Source of the DNA: Dysosmobacter segnis
GTDB taxonomy: Bacteria; Bacillota; Clostridia; Oscillospirales; Oscillospiraceae
NCBI RefSeq assembly: GCF_014297285.1
Contig: NZ_JACOQI010000024.1
Coordinates: 1 to 39,471 of the forward strand
DNA: 39,471 bases
Reading direction: 5' to 3'
Shown piece after piece: positions 7,102 to 15,361 of the stretch. The position numbers and the translations under genes are program-made. The notes under the pieces were generated by a model, which was not told the origin of the DNA, did not search any database, and was given only the letters and a program-made list of their open reading frames with translations. The first letter of the stretch is position 1. Each line of letters begins with the position of its first letter.

Positions 7102-8082
7102 ATGGAAGTTACAGCAGCAGAGCGCACCACAATCTACACCAACATCAGCCCCCTCGCGCAGCGCGTGAACAACTACATCCAGACGCAGCACTCAAGCATC
7201 GCGGCGGTCGCCAAGGACATCGGCTACAGCCGCACCACCGTCTCCCGGTATCTCACGGGCAAATATGACAGCAACCCGAACGACCTTGAGAGCAAGCTGA
7301 CGGACTTCCTCACCCGGCAGACGGGCGAGGCGGTCGACCTGACGACGCCGTTGGCGGAGTCGGAGGGCAAGACGTGGCAGACGCCCGTATTCTTTGAGAG
7401 CCGGGACGCGAAGGCCGTGCTCGGTGTATGCCAGAGCTGTCAAGAGTACATTGGCCTCGGCATCGTAGTCGCCCGCAGTGGCTACGGCAAGACCTACGCC
7501 CTGCGGCAGTACGCGAAGCTCTCCCGCGTGGCCTACATCGAGTGCGACGACACCATGAGCAGCCGCGACCTTGTGGAGGCGATTGAACGGAGCATCGGGC
7601 TCCCAAACGGCTACGGCACGATCTGGCGCAGGGTGAACGGCATCCGGGAGTTCTTCAACACGAACAAGGGATACCTGCTGATCATCGACGAGGCGGACAA
7701 GCTGGTGAGCAAGTACACACAGAAGAAAATGGAGATCCTGCGGGCGGTGTTCGATCAGAGCGACGTGGGTCTTGTGATCGCGGGCGAGCCGAAACTGGAG
7801 GCACAGATCAAGACCTATCTCGTGCGTATGGCGAACCGGGTGGACTTCTACGCCTCGCTGCGGGGCCTCTCCCCCTCGGAGGTGGAGGGCTATCTCACGG
7901 ACTTCCAGATCGAGCCGGAGGCGCTGGTGGAGTTGAAAGCGCGGGCGTGCAATATGCAGACCGGGTGCTTCCGACTGCTCGACCGCACGCTCTCTAACGT
8001 CCGACGCATCCTCAAGGAGACGGGCGAGGAAACGGTGACGGTGAAGACCATAGCACAGGCATCGTCCATGATGATGCTTTGA
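7102..8082 (+). CDS. MuB-like AAA+ ATPase, transposition target selector
   Basis: 326 aa. Residues ~17-70 form an HTH domain (SSIAAVAKDIGYSRTTVSRY), as in MuB. An AAA+ domain follows with Walker A at 124-131 (ARSGYGKT) and Walker B at 194-197 (IIDE). In Mu, B binds DNA as an ATP-dependent filament, delivers target DNA to the transposase and gives target immunity. The start follows GGAGGTACATT. The gene sits immediately after the transposase, as in Mu. Confidence 0.93.
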   Translation: MEVTAAERTTIYTNISPLAQRVNNYIQTQHSSIAAVAKDIGYSRTTVSRYLTGKYDSNPNDLESKLTDFLTRQTGEAVDLTTPLAESEGKTWQTPVFFESRDAKAVLGVCQSCQEYIGLGIVVARSGYGKTYALRQYAKLSRVAYIECDDTMSSRDLVEAIERSIGLPNGYGTIWRRVNGIREFFNTNKGYLLIIDEADKLVSKYTQKKMEILRAVFDQSDVGLVIAGEPKLEAQIKTYLVRMANRVDFYASLRGLSPSEVEGYLTDFQIEPEALVELKARACNMQTGCFRLLDRTLSNVRRILKETGEETVTVKTIAQASSMMML

Positions 8083-8097
8083 GGAGGGACAGCAAAT

Positions 8098-8292
8098 ATG
8101 AGAAAAGAACGCATCAGCGGAGCGATCCTCATCCTGCTCTCCGGCGTGCTGCTCCTGATGGCAGCCTACGGCGGGACGCCGGAGGATCGGGACGCGACAG
8201 CGATCCTCCTGACGCTGCCGATGGGTCTTGTGGCACTGTTCACCGAGATCCCGGAGCGCGGCAAGCGCACCAAGCGAGACTACCGGGCGTAA
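8098..8292 (+). CDS. Small two-helix membrane protein
   Basis: 64 aa. Two hydrophobic stretches (ISGAILILLSGVLLLMAAYG and TAILLTLPMGLVALF) separated by a short charged loop GTPEDRDA; basic C-terminus. The start follows GAGGAGGGACAGC. Lies between ATPase B and Gam. Function unknown; small membrane proteins in this region of transposable phages vary widely. Confidence 0.65.
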   Translation: MRKERISGAILILLSGVLLLMAAYGGTPEDRDATAILLTLPMGLVALFTEIPERGKRTKRDYRA

Positions 8293-8329
8293 AGCCCGCA
8301 ACATTAACAAATTGAAAGGAGCCGCAAAC

Positions 8330-8851
8330 ATGGCAAGGAAACGAGTAGTCGAGGCCCCGAGCCTCCATTCATGGGAGGACGTGAACGACGCCCTCCGTCA
8401 GATCGCCGAGGCGCAGATCGCGCTGGGCGAGATCCAGAGCGATATGCAGAAGCAAATCTTAGGGGCGCAGAAGGTCGCCGAGGAGCAGAGCAAGCCGCTC
8501 AACGACAATGTGGCCAAGCTGGAGCGCGAGATCAAGAGCTTCGTCACCGACCACAGGGACGAGATGGGCAAGACGAAGTCGATGGTGCTGACGTTCGGCG
8601 AGGTAGGCTTCCGGCTCTCCACATCCGTCTCGCTGCCCCGGGCGAAGGAGAAGCTGGAGGAGATCATCCGCCGTCTCAAGTCCCGCCAGATGACGGACTG
8701 CATCGTGGTGGAAGAGAAGGTCAGCAAGGAGGCTCTGAAGAAGTACGGTGAGGACACGGTGAACGCCGTGGGCGCAACGTGGAAACAGAGCGACGTGTTC
8801 GGCTATGAGGTGAACATCGCAAAGCTGGAGCAGATCAAGGCGGGCAACTGA
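8330..8851 (+). CDS. gam: Gam-like host-nuclease inhibitor
   Basis: 173 aa. Matches the Mu Gam family: long helical N-terminal half (VNDALRQIAEAQIALGEIQS ...), then a beta-rich segment (TKSMVLTFGEVGFRLSTSVS) and LKSRQMTDCIVVEEKVSKEA. Gam dimers, related to Ku, bind double-strand DNA ends and block exonucleases. The ATG at 8330 follows GAAAGGAG; upstream in-frame sequence overlaps the previous gene in a different composition and was excluded. It sits between B and GemA as in Mu's semi-essential early region. Confidence 0.9.
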   Translation: MARKRVVEAPSLHSWEDVNDALRQIAEAQIALGEIQSDMQKQILGAQKVAEEQSKPLNDNVAKLEREIKSFVTDHRDEMGKTKSMVLTFGEVGFRLSTSVSLPRAKEKLEEIIRRLKSRQMTDCIVVEEKVSKEALKKYGEDTVNAVGATWKQSDVFGYEVNIAKLEQIKAGN

Positions 8852-8868
8852 GGAAGGGGGCTCACGGA

Positions 8869-9318
8869 ATGACAGCAGCAAGGACTGGGCGCAAACAGCC
8901 CTCCATCCGCACGCTGTGGGCGATCGCGAAGTCGCCGGAGCTGCACCTCACGGACGAAGACCTGCACGCGGTTGTCTACCGCGAGACAGGCAAGGAGTCC
9001 ATGAAGATGCTGACGCAGGGCGAGGTCAACACTGTTGCCCGCGTGCTGCAGAACATGAAGGACAGTGTGAGTCGGAGTGTGCGGGATAAGCGCACGGACA
9101 CGGGCGGCGACATCCGCACCACCGCGCAGCGCCGGAAGATCTACGCGCTGTGCGAGGCGCTGGGCTGGAATGACGACCCACGCCGCATTCAAGGATTTGT
9201 CAAGCGCGTGGCCCATGTCGACCGCATCGAATGGCTGAACATGGCGCAATGCGAGAAGGTCATCGAAGGGCTCAAGGCAATCCTCGCACGGCAGCGCCGG
9301 AAGGAGGCGGAGCTGTGA
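8869..9318 (+). CDS. gemA: GemA-like regulatory protein (DUF1018)
   Basis: 149 aa. Shows the DUF1018 pattern: LWAIAKSPELHLTDEDLHAV, then a second half with AQRRKIYALCEALGWNDDPR, RIQGFVKRV and ending LAILARQRRK-like helices. Mu GemA (gp16) alters host gene expression and DNA supercoiling. The start follows GAAGGGGGC, and the end overlaps the next gene's GTG. The family call is good; the biochemical role is inferred from Mu. Confidence 0.85.
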   Translation: MTAARTGRKQPSIRTLWAIAKSPELHLTDEDLHAVVYRETGKESMKMLTQGEVNTVARVLQNMKDSVSRSVRDKRTDTGGDIRTTAQRRKIYALCEALGWNDDPRRIQGFVKRVAHVDRIEWLNMAQCEKVIEGLKAILARQRRKEAEL

Positions 9319-9677
9319 TAGAGGAACGAGCGATCCTCGCGGCGCTGGAACGCATAGCGCGGATGCAGGACAGCATCCGCAGCGGCATGGACATCTGCAG
9401 GGACACGGGGCTTGTGTTCCTGCGGGTCTACTATGAACAACTCCCTCCCAACGTTGCCCGCCGCCTGACAGAGCTACACGCAGAGGACATGGCGGAGATC
9501 CCTCGCGCAACCTCCACGGAGGGTACGGCGCAGGATCGGCAGCGTCTTGGCGAGAAGCTGGCGAGCGACGCAGCCACCGCACAGGTCATGCGGGCGATGA
9601 ATGTCTACCGCGCAAGGCTCGGATACGGCCCACAGGAGGGCGGAGACGGCACGGAAGCAGCGGGAGGTGATATGTAA
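9315..9677 (+). CDS. Early/middle protein of unknown function
   Basis: 120 aa. The GTG start at 9315 overlaps the stop of gemA (GTGA), with GGAGGCGGAG just upstream; the longer frame to 9231 is a shadow of gemA. Largely helical (EERAILAALERIARMQDSIR), with a low-complexity glycine-rich tail. No domain recognised. It ends in a TAATG overlap with the next gene, so these three genes are translationally coupled. Confidence 0.65.
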   Translation: MIEERAILAALERIARMQDSIRSGMDICRDTGLVFLRVYYEQLPPNVARRLTELHAEDMAEIPRATSTEGTAQDRQRLGEKLASDAATAQVMRAMNVYRARLGYGPQEGGDGTEAAGGDM

Positions 9678-10051
9678 TGCCAAAGGGGAAGAAACGCCTC
9701 ACGCAGCGGGAGAAGGCCGAGCGTGCGGCGATCAAGAAGCAGCTCCAAGCGGACGGCGTTCTCCCACCTGATAAGCCCCGGCTCAACCGCAAGAAGTTCG
9801 CCCGGGAGGTGTGGGATGAGTTCAGCGAGATGGATGTCTACACCGCAGATTTCTACCTCCGCAAGGCGATCATGGCAACGGTGGGGCCGGAGCTGCACGA
9901 AGTGACATCGGAGCAGGTTGGCATCCTGAAGCTGATGAAGCTGGCGGTGGAGACCGATCGGTTCATGCAGCAACTCAAAAAAGAGGGGCGCGAGCAATAC
10001 AGCATCGGGGAGTATGTCGAGAAGGTCTACAACCCGGTCATGAATTTATAG
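9677..10051 (+). CDS. Conserved phage protein of unknown function
   Basis: 124 aa. A basic N-terminus (MPKGKKRLTQREKAERAAIK) is followed by a helical domain (EVWDEFSEMDVYTADFYLRK and KLMKLAVETDRFMQQLKKEG). The ATG overlaps the previous stop by one base, with GGAGGTGAT upstream. I have an impression of similar proteins in clostridial Mu-like prophages just before the endolysin but cannot name a family. Could be DNA-binding given the charged start. Confidence 0.65.
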   Translation: MPKGKKRLTQREKAERAAIKKQLQADGVLPPDKPRLNRKKFAREVWDEFSEMDVYTADFYLRKAIMATVGPELHEVTSEQVGILKLMKLAVETDRFMQQLKKEGREQYSIGEYVEKVYNPVMNL

Positions 10052-10064
10052 GAGGATTCACATC

Positions 10065-11441
10065 ATGGCAAAATTGACACCAGACGCGACGAGGACGGAG
10101 CATGGCCTCGTCATCAACGAGAAGATCATCCCGTGGGGCGCGGTTTGGCCCAAGGACTCCGGCGCGTACAAGAAGGGCGCACAGTACAAGGCCGACCGTC
10201 TGCTCTCGGGCGGCACGGGCAAGGTCAAGGGCGTGACCATCCACAACACCAACGACCTGAAGAACGTGGAGGAGGACGCCGAGCAGTACACCCGTGCGAC
10301 GTGGCCAAACGCCAACATGAACGACGCCCGCGTCCACTACTACGTCGACGACATCAACGCATGGCAGAACCTGAGAGAGGACGAGGTGGGCTGGCACGCG
10401 GGCGATGGCCGGAAGGCCACGGGCGGCAACGAGACGACGCTCTCCATCGAGATCATCATGGACGGCTCGGGCAGCAAGGAAGACCTCAAGGCAGAGGAGA
10501 ACGGCGTGCTGCTGGCGGCACTGCTGCTGAAGAAGCACGGCTTGAGCGTGAACGAGCTGTACACGCACAACCACTGGATGGGCCACCCGGACTCCATCGT
10601 GCAGGGCGCGAGGAAGAACTGCCCGCTGTACATTCTGCCCCATTGGGCGCAGTTCAAGCAGAAGGTCGCCGCAAAGCTCACGGAGCTGAACGGCGGCGCG
10701 ACCACCACGGAGGCGGGCAAGACGGAGATCATGGGCAAGGCCAAGGCGAGCGCACAGCAGATGGCGCTGTTCGCCCGATCCAAGAACGCGGAGCCGCAGC
10801 TCCCGGCGTGCTCGCTGGAGCAGCTGGCGCAGTTCTTCCTCGAAGAGGGCGAGGCCGAGGGCGTGCGCGGCGACGTCGCCTTTGCGCAGAGCCTCCACGA
10901 GACGGGCTTTTTCAAGTACGGCGGCATCGTGCTCCCCACGCAGAACAACTACGCAGGCATCGGGGCGCTGAACGGCAACGCCAAAGGACAGGCGGCGACC
11001 TTCCCTGACCCGCGCACGGGTGTCCGGGCGCAGATCCAGCACCTAAAGGCATACGCCTCCAAGGAGGCGCTCGTGAACGGGTGCGTCGACCCGCGCTTCT
11101 CCCTCGTGACACGCGGCTCGGCGCAGTATGTGGAATGGCTGGGCGCAAGCGACAACCCCAACGGCAAGGGCTGGGCCGTACCGGGCAAGGGCTACGGCAG
11201 CAAGATTATCGCCCTGTTAGGTCAGATCATGGCGTTCGAGGTGCCGCAGACGTCCGCGCCGAGCGAGCCGGAGGAGCAGGAGCCTGAGTTCCCGGCGTAT
11301 CAGTTGGAGGGGCTTGAAACGCTCGTGGAGGCTGGCGTCATCAACTCCCCCGAGTTCTGGCGGCAGAAGTTCAGCGAGCAGGTGACGGTCGGCGAGGTGT
11401 TCGGTATCTTGGGAAAGCTCTTCACAAAAGCGACCGAGTAA
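10065..11441 (+). CDS. Endolysin: N-acetylmuramoyl-L-alanine amidase with glucosaminidase-like domain
   Basis: 458 aa. Residues ~50-205 are an Amidase_2 (T7-lysozyme-like) domain; likely zinc ligands are H60 (VTIHNT), H168 (YTHNHW) and C186 (KNCP). Residues ~250-365 resemble a glucosaminidase domain (FAQSLHETGFFKYGG, NNYAGIGALNG). A C-terminal segment (YQLEGLETLVEAGVINSPEF) resembles a small binding or dimerisation module. There is no signal peptide, so the holin at 11902 would be needed for release. It degrades host peptidoglycan at lysis. The start follows AGGAGG. Located between early genes and Mor, close to where Mu carries mor and lys. Confidence 0.9.
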   Translation: MAKLTPDATRTEHGLVINEKIIPWGAVWPKDSGAYKKGAQYKADRLLSGGTGKVKGVTIHNTNDLKNVEEDAEQYTRATWPNANMNDARVHYYVDDINAWQNLREDEVGWHAGDGRKATGGNETTLSIEIIMDGSGSKEDLKAEENGVLLAALLLKKHGLSVNELYTHNHWMGHPDSIVQGARKNCPLYILPHWAQFKQKVAAKLTELNGGATTTEAGKTEIMGKAKASAQQMALFARSKNAEPQLPACSLEQLAQFFLEEGEAEGVRGDVAFAQSLHETGFFKYGGIVLPTQNNYAGIGALNGNAKGQAATFPDPRTGVRAQIQHLKAYASKEALVNGCVDPRFSLVTRGSAQYVEWLGASDNPNGKGWAVPGKGYGSKIIALLGQIMAFEVPQTSAPSEPEEQEPEFPAYQLEGLETLVEAGVINSPEFWRQKFSEQVTVGEVFGILGKLFTKATE

Positions 11442-11459
11442 GGACACGGAGGGCGGGAC

Positions 11460-11789
11460 ATGGAAGACCTCGTAAAGGAACTGACGATCGACATGGTTCC
11501 TGACGGCGACAACCGCATCATCGCAGAGACGATCGGCGTCGAGAACTACTACAAGCTGTGCTCGGTCGTCGGCGGCTCGACCATCTACCTCCAGAAGCCG
11601 GAGAGTGTCCTTCGCCCTGTCCGAGACGCTCACATCAAAGCGGAGTTCAACGGCTACAACCACCCCGAGCTCGCCCGCAAGTACGGCGTGACGGAGCGGT
11701 GGGTACGGCAGCTCTGCGGCGAGGGGAAGCTGGAGGGACAGATGAGCCTTCTCGACTACGGCGACGAGCCGGAAAACACTACGTTCTAA
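11460..11789 (+). CDS. mor: Mor-family middle/late transcription activator
   Basis: 109 aa. The Mor/C family signature is clear: IIAETIGVENYYKLCSVVGG, STIYLQKPESVLRPVRD, and a C-terminal HTH EFNGYNHPELARKYGVTERW. In Mu, Mor activates the middle promoter and the related C activates late promoters; only one such gene is seen here, so it may do both. The start follows GGAGGGCGGGAC. It closes the early/middle operon, just ahead of a strong terminator. Confidence 0.92.
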   Translation: MEDLVKELTIDMVPDGDNRIIAETIGVENYYKLCSVVGGSTIYLQKPESVLRPVRDAHIKAEFNGYNHPELARKYGVTERWVRQLCGEGKLEGQMSLLDYGDEPENTTF

Positions 11790-11840
11790 GACAACATTTC
11801 TAAGAAGCAGTACATATATAAGGTTCCTGAAAGGGACGGT

Positions 11841-11880
11841 AAAATAAGACTATGAGCTATGCTCATAGTCTTATTTTTAT
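11841..11880 (+). terminator. Strong bidirectional intrinsic terminator
   Basis: AAAATAAGACTATGAGC (11841-11857) and GCTCATAGTCTTATTTT (11861-11877) form a perfect 17-bp stem with a 3-nt loop, then more U. It separates the early/middle operon from the lysis and late genes, implying a separate late promoter near 11790-11901. TATATAAGG at about 11815-11823, after two TTCTAAGA repeats (11786 and 11800 areas), is a weak candidate. Confidence 0.9.
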
Positions 11881-11901
11881 ACTCAAAGGAGGACACCAAA
11901 C

Positions 11902-12390
11902 ATGAACATGGACATCATCCAGAGTGCGGCGTTTGAGATGCTGGTCAACGTCGCGCTCGCTGTGCTGGCCCTCGCCGGAGCCTACGCAGTTTACTACATC
12001 CGGCTCGGCGCATCCAAGCTGAAAGCGCAGACCGCGCAGATCGAGGACGCATCCACTCGCAAGGTGCTGGACGACGCCTTGAAGGATGTTGAGAACCTCG
12101 CCACGCTGTCGGTGAGCGCGATGGAGCAGACCACGGCAAAGGCACTGCGCGAGGCAGTCAAGGGTGGCAAGGCGAGCCGCGATGAGTTGGTCGCGCTGGG
12201 CAAACAGGTCTTTGATGAGGTCAAGGCGTCGATCGCGCCGGAGGCGCAGCGGGTCATCACGAAGAACCTCGGCAGCTTCGACGAGTATCTGACGAAGTAT
12301 ATCGAGGCCACTGTGCTGGAGATTAAGCAGAACGAGCCGTACATCACCCTTCCGGAGAGTGCGCTCATCGAAGGCGAAGCGGAACGGTAA
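11902..12390 (+). CDS. LLH-type phage holin
   Basis: 162 aa. One transmembrane segment near residues 15-35 (VNVALAVLALAGAYAVYYIR) is followed by a long helical cytoplasmic domain (KLKAQTAQIEDASTRKVLDD, AVKGGKASRDELVALGKQVF). This matches the phage holin LL-H family of Firmicutes. The start follows AAAGGAGG. Directly after the terminator and near the endolysin; it would form lesions that let the signal-less endolysin reach the wall. Confidence 0.82.
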   Translation: MNMDIIQSAAFEMLVNVALAVLALAGAYAVYYIRLGASKLKAQTAQIEDASTRKVLDDALKDVENLATLSVSAMEQTTAKALREAVKGGKASRDELVALGKQVFDEVKASIAPEAQRVITKNLGSFDEYLTKYIEATVLEIKQNEPYITLPESALIEGEAER

Positions 12391-12402
12391 GGGAGGCGGA
12401 AC

Positions 12403-12693
12403 ATGGACGTCTCTCAGATCACCGCCCTCATCGGCGCGGCGGCGTCGCTGCTGTGCACCGTCGTCGTCGGGGCGCTCACCTTCTTTATGAAGAAGACGCT
12501 CGCCAGTCTTGAAGAGGCGGACAAGCGGAACGCCGAGGACATCAAGACGCTGGACAAGAACCTCAACGACCTGAAGGCAGACCTCCCCCTGATCTATGTG
12601 ACGCGGGAGGACTACATTCGGGTCATGAACAGGGTCGAGGACAAGCTCGATCAGATCCTCTACGGAGGCAAAGTCAAAGGAAAGGAGGAGTGA
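12403..12693 (+). CDS. gp25-like membrane/coiled-coil protein (DUF2730-like)
   Basis: 96 aa. One N-terminal transmembrane helix (LIGAAASLLCTVVVGALTFF) followed by a charged coiled coil (SLEEADKRNAEDIKTLDKNL) and a short C-terminal helix. Mu gp25 (DUF2730) has this architecture and position, between lysis genes and gp26. It could instead be a second holin or antiholin. The start follows GGGAGGCGG. Confidence 0.65.
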   Translation: MDVSQITALIGAAASLLCTVVVGALTFFMKKTLASLEEADKRNAEDIKTLDKNLNDLKADLPLIYVTREDYIRVMNRVEDKLDQILYGGKVKGKEE

Positions 12694-12697
12694 CCTC

Positions 12698-13021
12698 ATG
12701 GCAATCCTTGACGAGCTGACCGAGCAGGAGGTCAGCAAGAACAAAGCAATCCGGGGCTACATCGTCCGAGCCCTCGCAAAAGGCAGTCAGAACGCCTTGC
12801 TCGTCCGTCAGATCACAAACGCCCTCGTCGCTGACGGCCTGATCTACTCGCCGGATATTTCAAAGCCGATCGAGTATCTGCAGGAGGCGGGTTATGTGAC
12901 CTTCACCGACCGATCGGTGAACGCCTACAACGCCTACCGCAAGGACTCCATCATCAAGCTCACCCGCAAGGGCGTCGATCTCGTCGAGGGCACGATCAAC
13001 GACCCGGGCATCGATGTCTAA
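12698..13021 (+). CDS. gp26-like winged-helix protein
   Basis: 107 aa. The pattern LLVRQITNALVADGLIYSPD, then KPIEYLQEAGYVTFT and IIKLTRKGVDLVEGTI, is that of a winged helix: helix-turn-helix, then a beta wing. Mu gp26 holds this position before gp27. In a packaging operon it may help recognise phage DNA, but no role is proven. It overlaps the next gene by 8 bp. The start follows GGAGGAGTGACCTC. Confidence 0.7.
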   Translation: MAILDELTEQEVSKNKAIRGYIVRALAKGSQNALLVRQITNALVADGLIYSPDISKPIEYLQEAGYVTFTDRSVNAYNAYRKDSIIKLTRKGVDLVEGTINDPGIDV

Positions 13022-13586
13022 GGCGGAGCGACGGAGGACGCGGGTCAGCTCGACGATCGACAAGCTCCCGGACGATATTAAAGGGCAACTCGACGTCCGG
13101 CTTGCGGACACCTCCAACACCTATGAAGAACTGGCGGCATGGCTCAAGGCTGAAGGCTACGAGATCAGTAAGTCAGCGATCGGGCGCTATGCGATCCGCA
13201 CCACACAGGCGGCGCAGCGCGTAGCGCAGACCATCCAGCGCACTCAGGCGATCGCTCAAGCGGTGGAGGCCCACCCCGACCTCGACTACACGAAGGCGGC
13301 GTCGATGGTGCTCATGGACGGGCTCATGCAGCGAGTCAGCACCGCTGAGGACGACTTTCAGGAAATGCCGCTGGATAAGGCGGGGCGACTCATCGCAAGC
13401 CTCGCCCGGAACGCCACCTACGAAAAGCGCGTCCGGCAGGACATGAAGAAAAAAGCTGAGCTTGCCTTCGAGCAGATGGAGACGGAGCTCATGGCGGCAA
13501 TCAAGCAGCACCCTGAGCTTGCTGGCGAGCTTCACGACGTGCTGGAGCGTGCAAGAGAGAAGGTGCTGGCAGATGGCGAAGATTGA
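13014..13586 (+). CDS. DUF3486 protein (Mu gp27-like, probable small terminase)
   Basis: 190 aa. An N-terminal HTH-containing segment (RVSSTIDKLPDDIKGQLDVR, YEELAAWLKAEGYEISKSAI) and a long helical C-terminus (AELAFEQMETELMAAIKQHP) match the DUF3486 family of Mu-like phages. Its place directly before TerL, with a 14-bp overlap, supports the small-terminase role: recognising the phage end for headful packaging. Starts inside the previous gene. Confidence 0.85.
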   Translation: MSKAERRRTRVSSTIDKLPDDIKGQLDVRLADTSNTYEELAAWLKAEGYEISKSAIGRYAIRTTQAAQRVAQTIQRTQAIAQAVEAHPDLDYTKAASMVLMDGLMQRVSTAEDDFQEMPLDKAGRLIASLARNATYEKRVRQDMKKKAELAFEQMETELMAAIKQHPELAGELHDVLERAREKVLADGED

Positions 13587-15348
13587 CCTGAACGACTACC
13601 TCGAAAAGCTCACAGAGCCGGAAGACCGGGAAACGGTCGCAAACCGTGCGTATCAGCGGGAGCTGTTCGAGCAGTACGTCACAAAGGACGGCAACTTTCC
13701 CGAGCAGCGGGCGCAGCTCCTTGAGGACTTCAGGGCCGGAAAGGAACTGACCGGGCCGAAGGGACTGCGCCGGAAGCTCGGAGCTTTCGATCTTGAATAC
13801 TTCGGGCGGGCCTATCTCGCGCACTACTTCGTCCGCCCGTCGCCCAAGTTCCACGGCGAGCTGGACAGGATATGGCGGGAGGGCGTGCTGAAGGGGATGA
13901 ACCCGGAGGTGGACGCCAAGCGGATCAGCCGCGCGGATGGGTGCCGCCGTGCGATCGAAGCGCCTCGTGGCCACGCCAAGAGCACGACCTTCACTTTCAA
14001 GGACGACCTGCACGCCGCCGTCTACGGCTACAAGCACTACATCATCATCCTCTCTGACAGCTCGGAACAGGCCGAGGGCTTCCTCGTCGACATCAAGACG
14101 GAACTGGAGGAGAACGCTGCCCTGAAGGAAGACTTCGGCGAGCTGGAAGGCAAGGTCTGGAAGTCCTCTGTCATCCTGCTGGCCAACGGCGTCAAGATTG
14201 AGGCAATCGGCTCGGGCAAGAAGATCCGTGGTCGACGTCACAAGCAGTGGCGTCCCGACCTTATCGTCTGCGACGATCTGGAGAACGACGAGAACGTCAA
14301 CACGCCGGAGCAACGCAAGAAGCTCCGCGACTGGTTCTATAAGGCGGTCTCCAAGGCGGGCGACACCTACACCGACATCGTTTACATCGGCACGCTGCTC
14401 CACTTCGATGCGCTGCTGGCCAACGTAGCGAAGAACCCGAGCTATAAGTCGGTACGCTATCAAGGCGTCATCAGCTTCGCCACCAACGGCGAGCTATGGG
14501 ACGCATGGGAGTCCATCTTCACCGATCTCTCCAACGACAACCGACAGGAGGATGCACTGGAGTTCTTCCAAGCGAACCGCGAGGCGATGCTGGAGGGCAC
14601 GGCGGTCTTATGGGAGGAGAAGCTCTCCTACTACGACCTCATGGTCATCCGTATCTCCGAGGGTGAGGCGTCCTTCAACAGCGAGATCCAGAATGACCCC
14701 ATCGACCCGGAGAACTGCACCTTCCAAGAAGAGTGGTTTGACTTTTGGGACGACGAGGGCAAGGCGCAGCCAGACTTCTCCGACCCGAAGTTCCTCTTTG
14801 TCGGCGCGAACGACCCATCGCTGGGCAAGAACAAGAAGTCGGACACCAGCTCCATCATCGCACTGGCGAAGGACACGCAGACGGGCTACCTCTATGTCGT
14901 GATCGCGGACATCGCCAAGCGCAAGCCGGATCAGATCATTGAGGACGCCCTCGACGCGAGCCGACGCCTCCAGCGGGAGTACAAGCGGCCCTACTACAAG
15001 TTCGGCGTGGAGACGGTGCAGTTCCAGTATTACTTCGCCGAGATCATGCGGCAGCGTGCGGCAGCGGTCGGCGAGTATCTCCCTATCGAGGAGATCAACA
15101 GCACGCAGAACAAGGATGCACGCATCCAGTCCCTGCAGCCGTTCGTGAAGAATGGCTACATCAAATTCAGCAAGAAACACAAGACACTGCTAAAGCAGAT
15201 GACCGAGTACCCGATGGGCAAGAACGACGATGCGCCGGACGGCCTCCAGATGGCGGTCAAGCTGGCGCTTGACATCAAGATCGGGCGCAGGGTCGACTAC
15301 AGAAGCGTCATCGCCCGCGCCCTCGACTTCCGGCGCGGAGCCTACTAA
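13573..15348 (+). CDS. Terminase large subunit
   Basis: 591 aa. The ATPase domain has Walker A at 130-138 (APRGHAKST) and Walker B at 231-235 (IVCDD). The nuclease domain begins near residue 407 with the acidic residue D414 (FVGANDPSLG). The motor pumps DNA into proheads and cuts it; Mu-like phages package host DNA attached to the phage ends. The ATG at 13573 lies in the coupled overlap with the DUF3486 gene; the frame further upstream is a shadow. The length suits phage terminases. Confidence 0.92.
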   Translation: MAKIDLNDYLEKLTEPEDRETVANRAYQRELFEQYVTKDGNFPEQRAQLLEDFRAGKELTGPKGLRRKLGAFDLEYFGRAYLAHYFVRPSPKFHGELDRIWREGVLKGMNPEVDAKRISRADGCRRAIEAPRGHAKSTTFTFKDDLHAAVYGYKHYIIILSDSSEQAEGFLVDIKTELEENAALKEDFGELEGKVWKSSVILLANGVKIEAIGSGKKIRGRRHKQWRPDLIVCDDLENDENVNTPEQRKKLRDWFYKAVSKAGDTYTDIVYIGTLLHFDALLANVAKNPSYKSVRYQGVISFATNGELWDAWESIFTDLSNDNRQEDALEFFQANREAMLEGTAVLWEEKLSYYDLMVIRISEGEASFNSEIQNDPIDPENCTFQEEWFDFWDDEGKAQPDFSDPKFLFVGANDPSLGKNKKSDTSSIIALAKDTQTGYLYVVIADIAKRKPDQIIEDALDASRRLQREYKRPYYKFGVETVQFQYYFAEIMRQRAAAVGEYLPIEEINSTQNKDARIQSLQPFVKNGYIKFSKKHKTLLKQMTEYPMGKNDDAPDGLQMAVKLALDIKIGRRVDYRSVIARALDFRRGAY

Positions 15349-15361
15349 GGAGGTGAGGCGC

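Noticed and set aside
5119..8331. Very long minus-strand open frames opposite transposase and ATPase genes
   Set aside because: Shadows of G+C-rich plus-strand codons; no starts with ribosome sites, and the plus-strand proteins have clear catalytic motifs.
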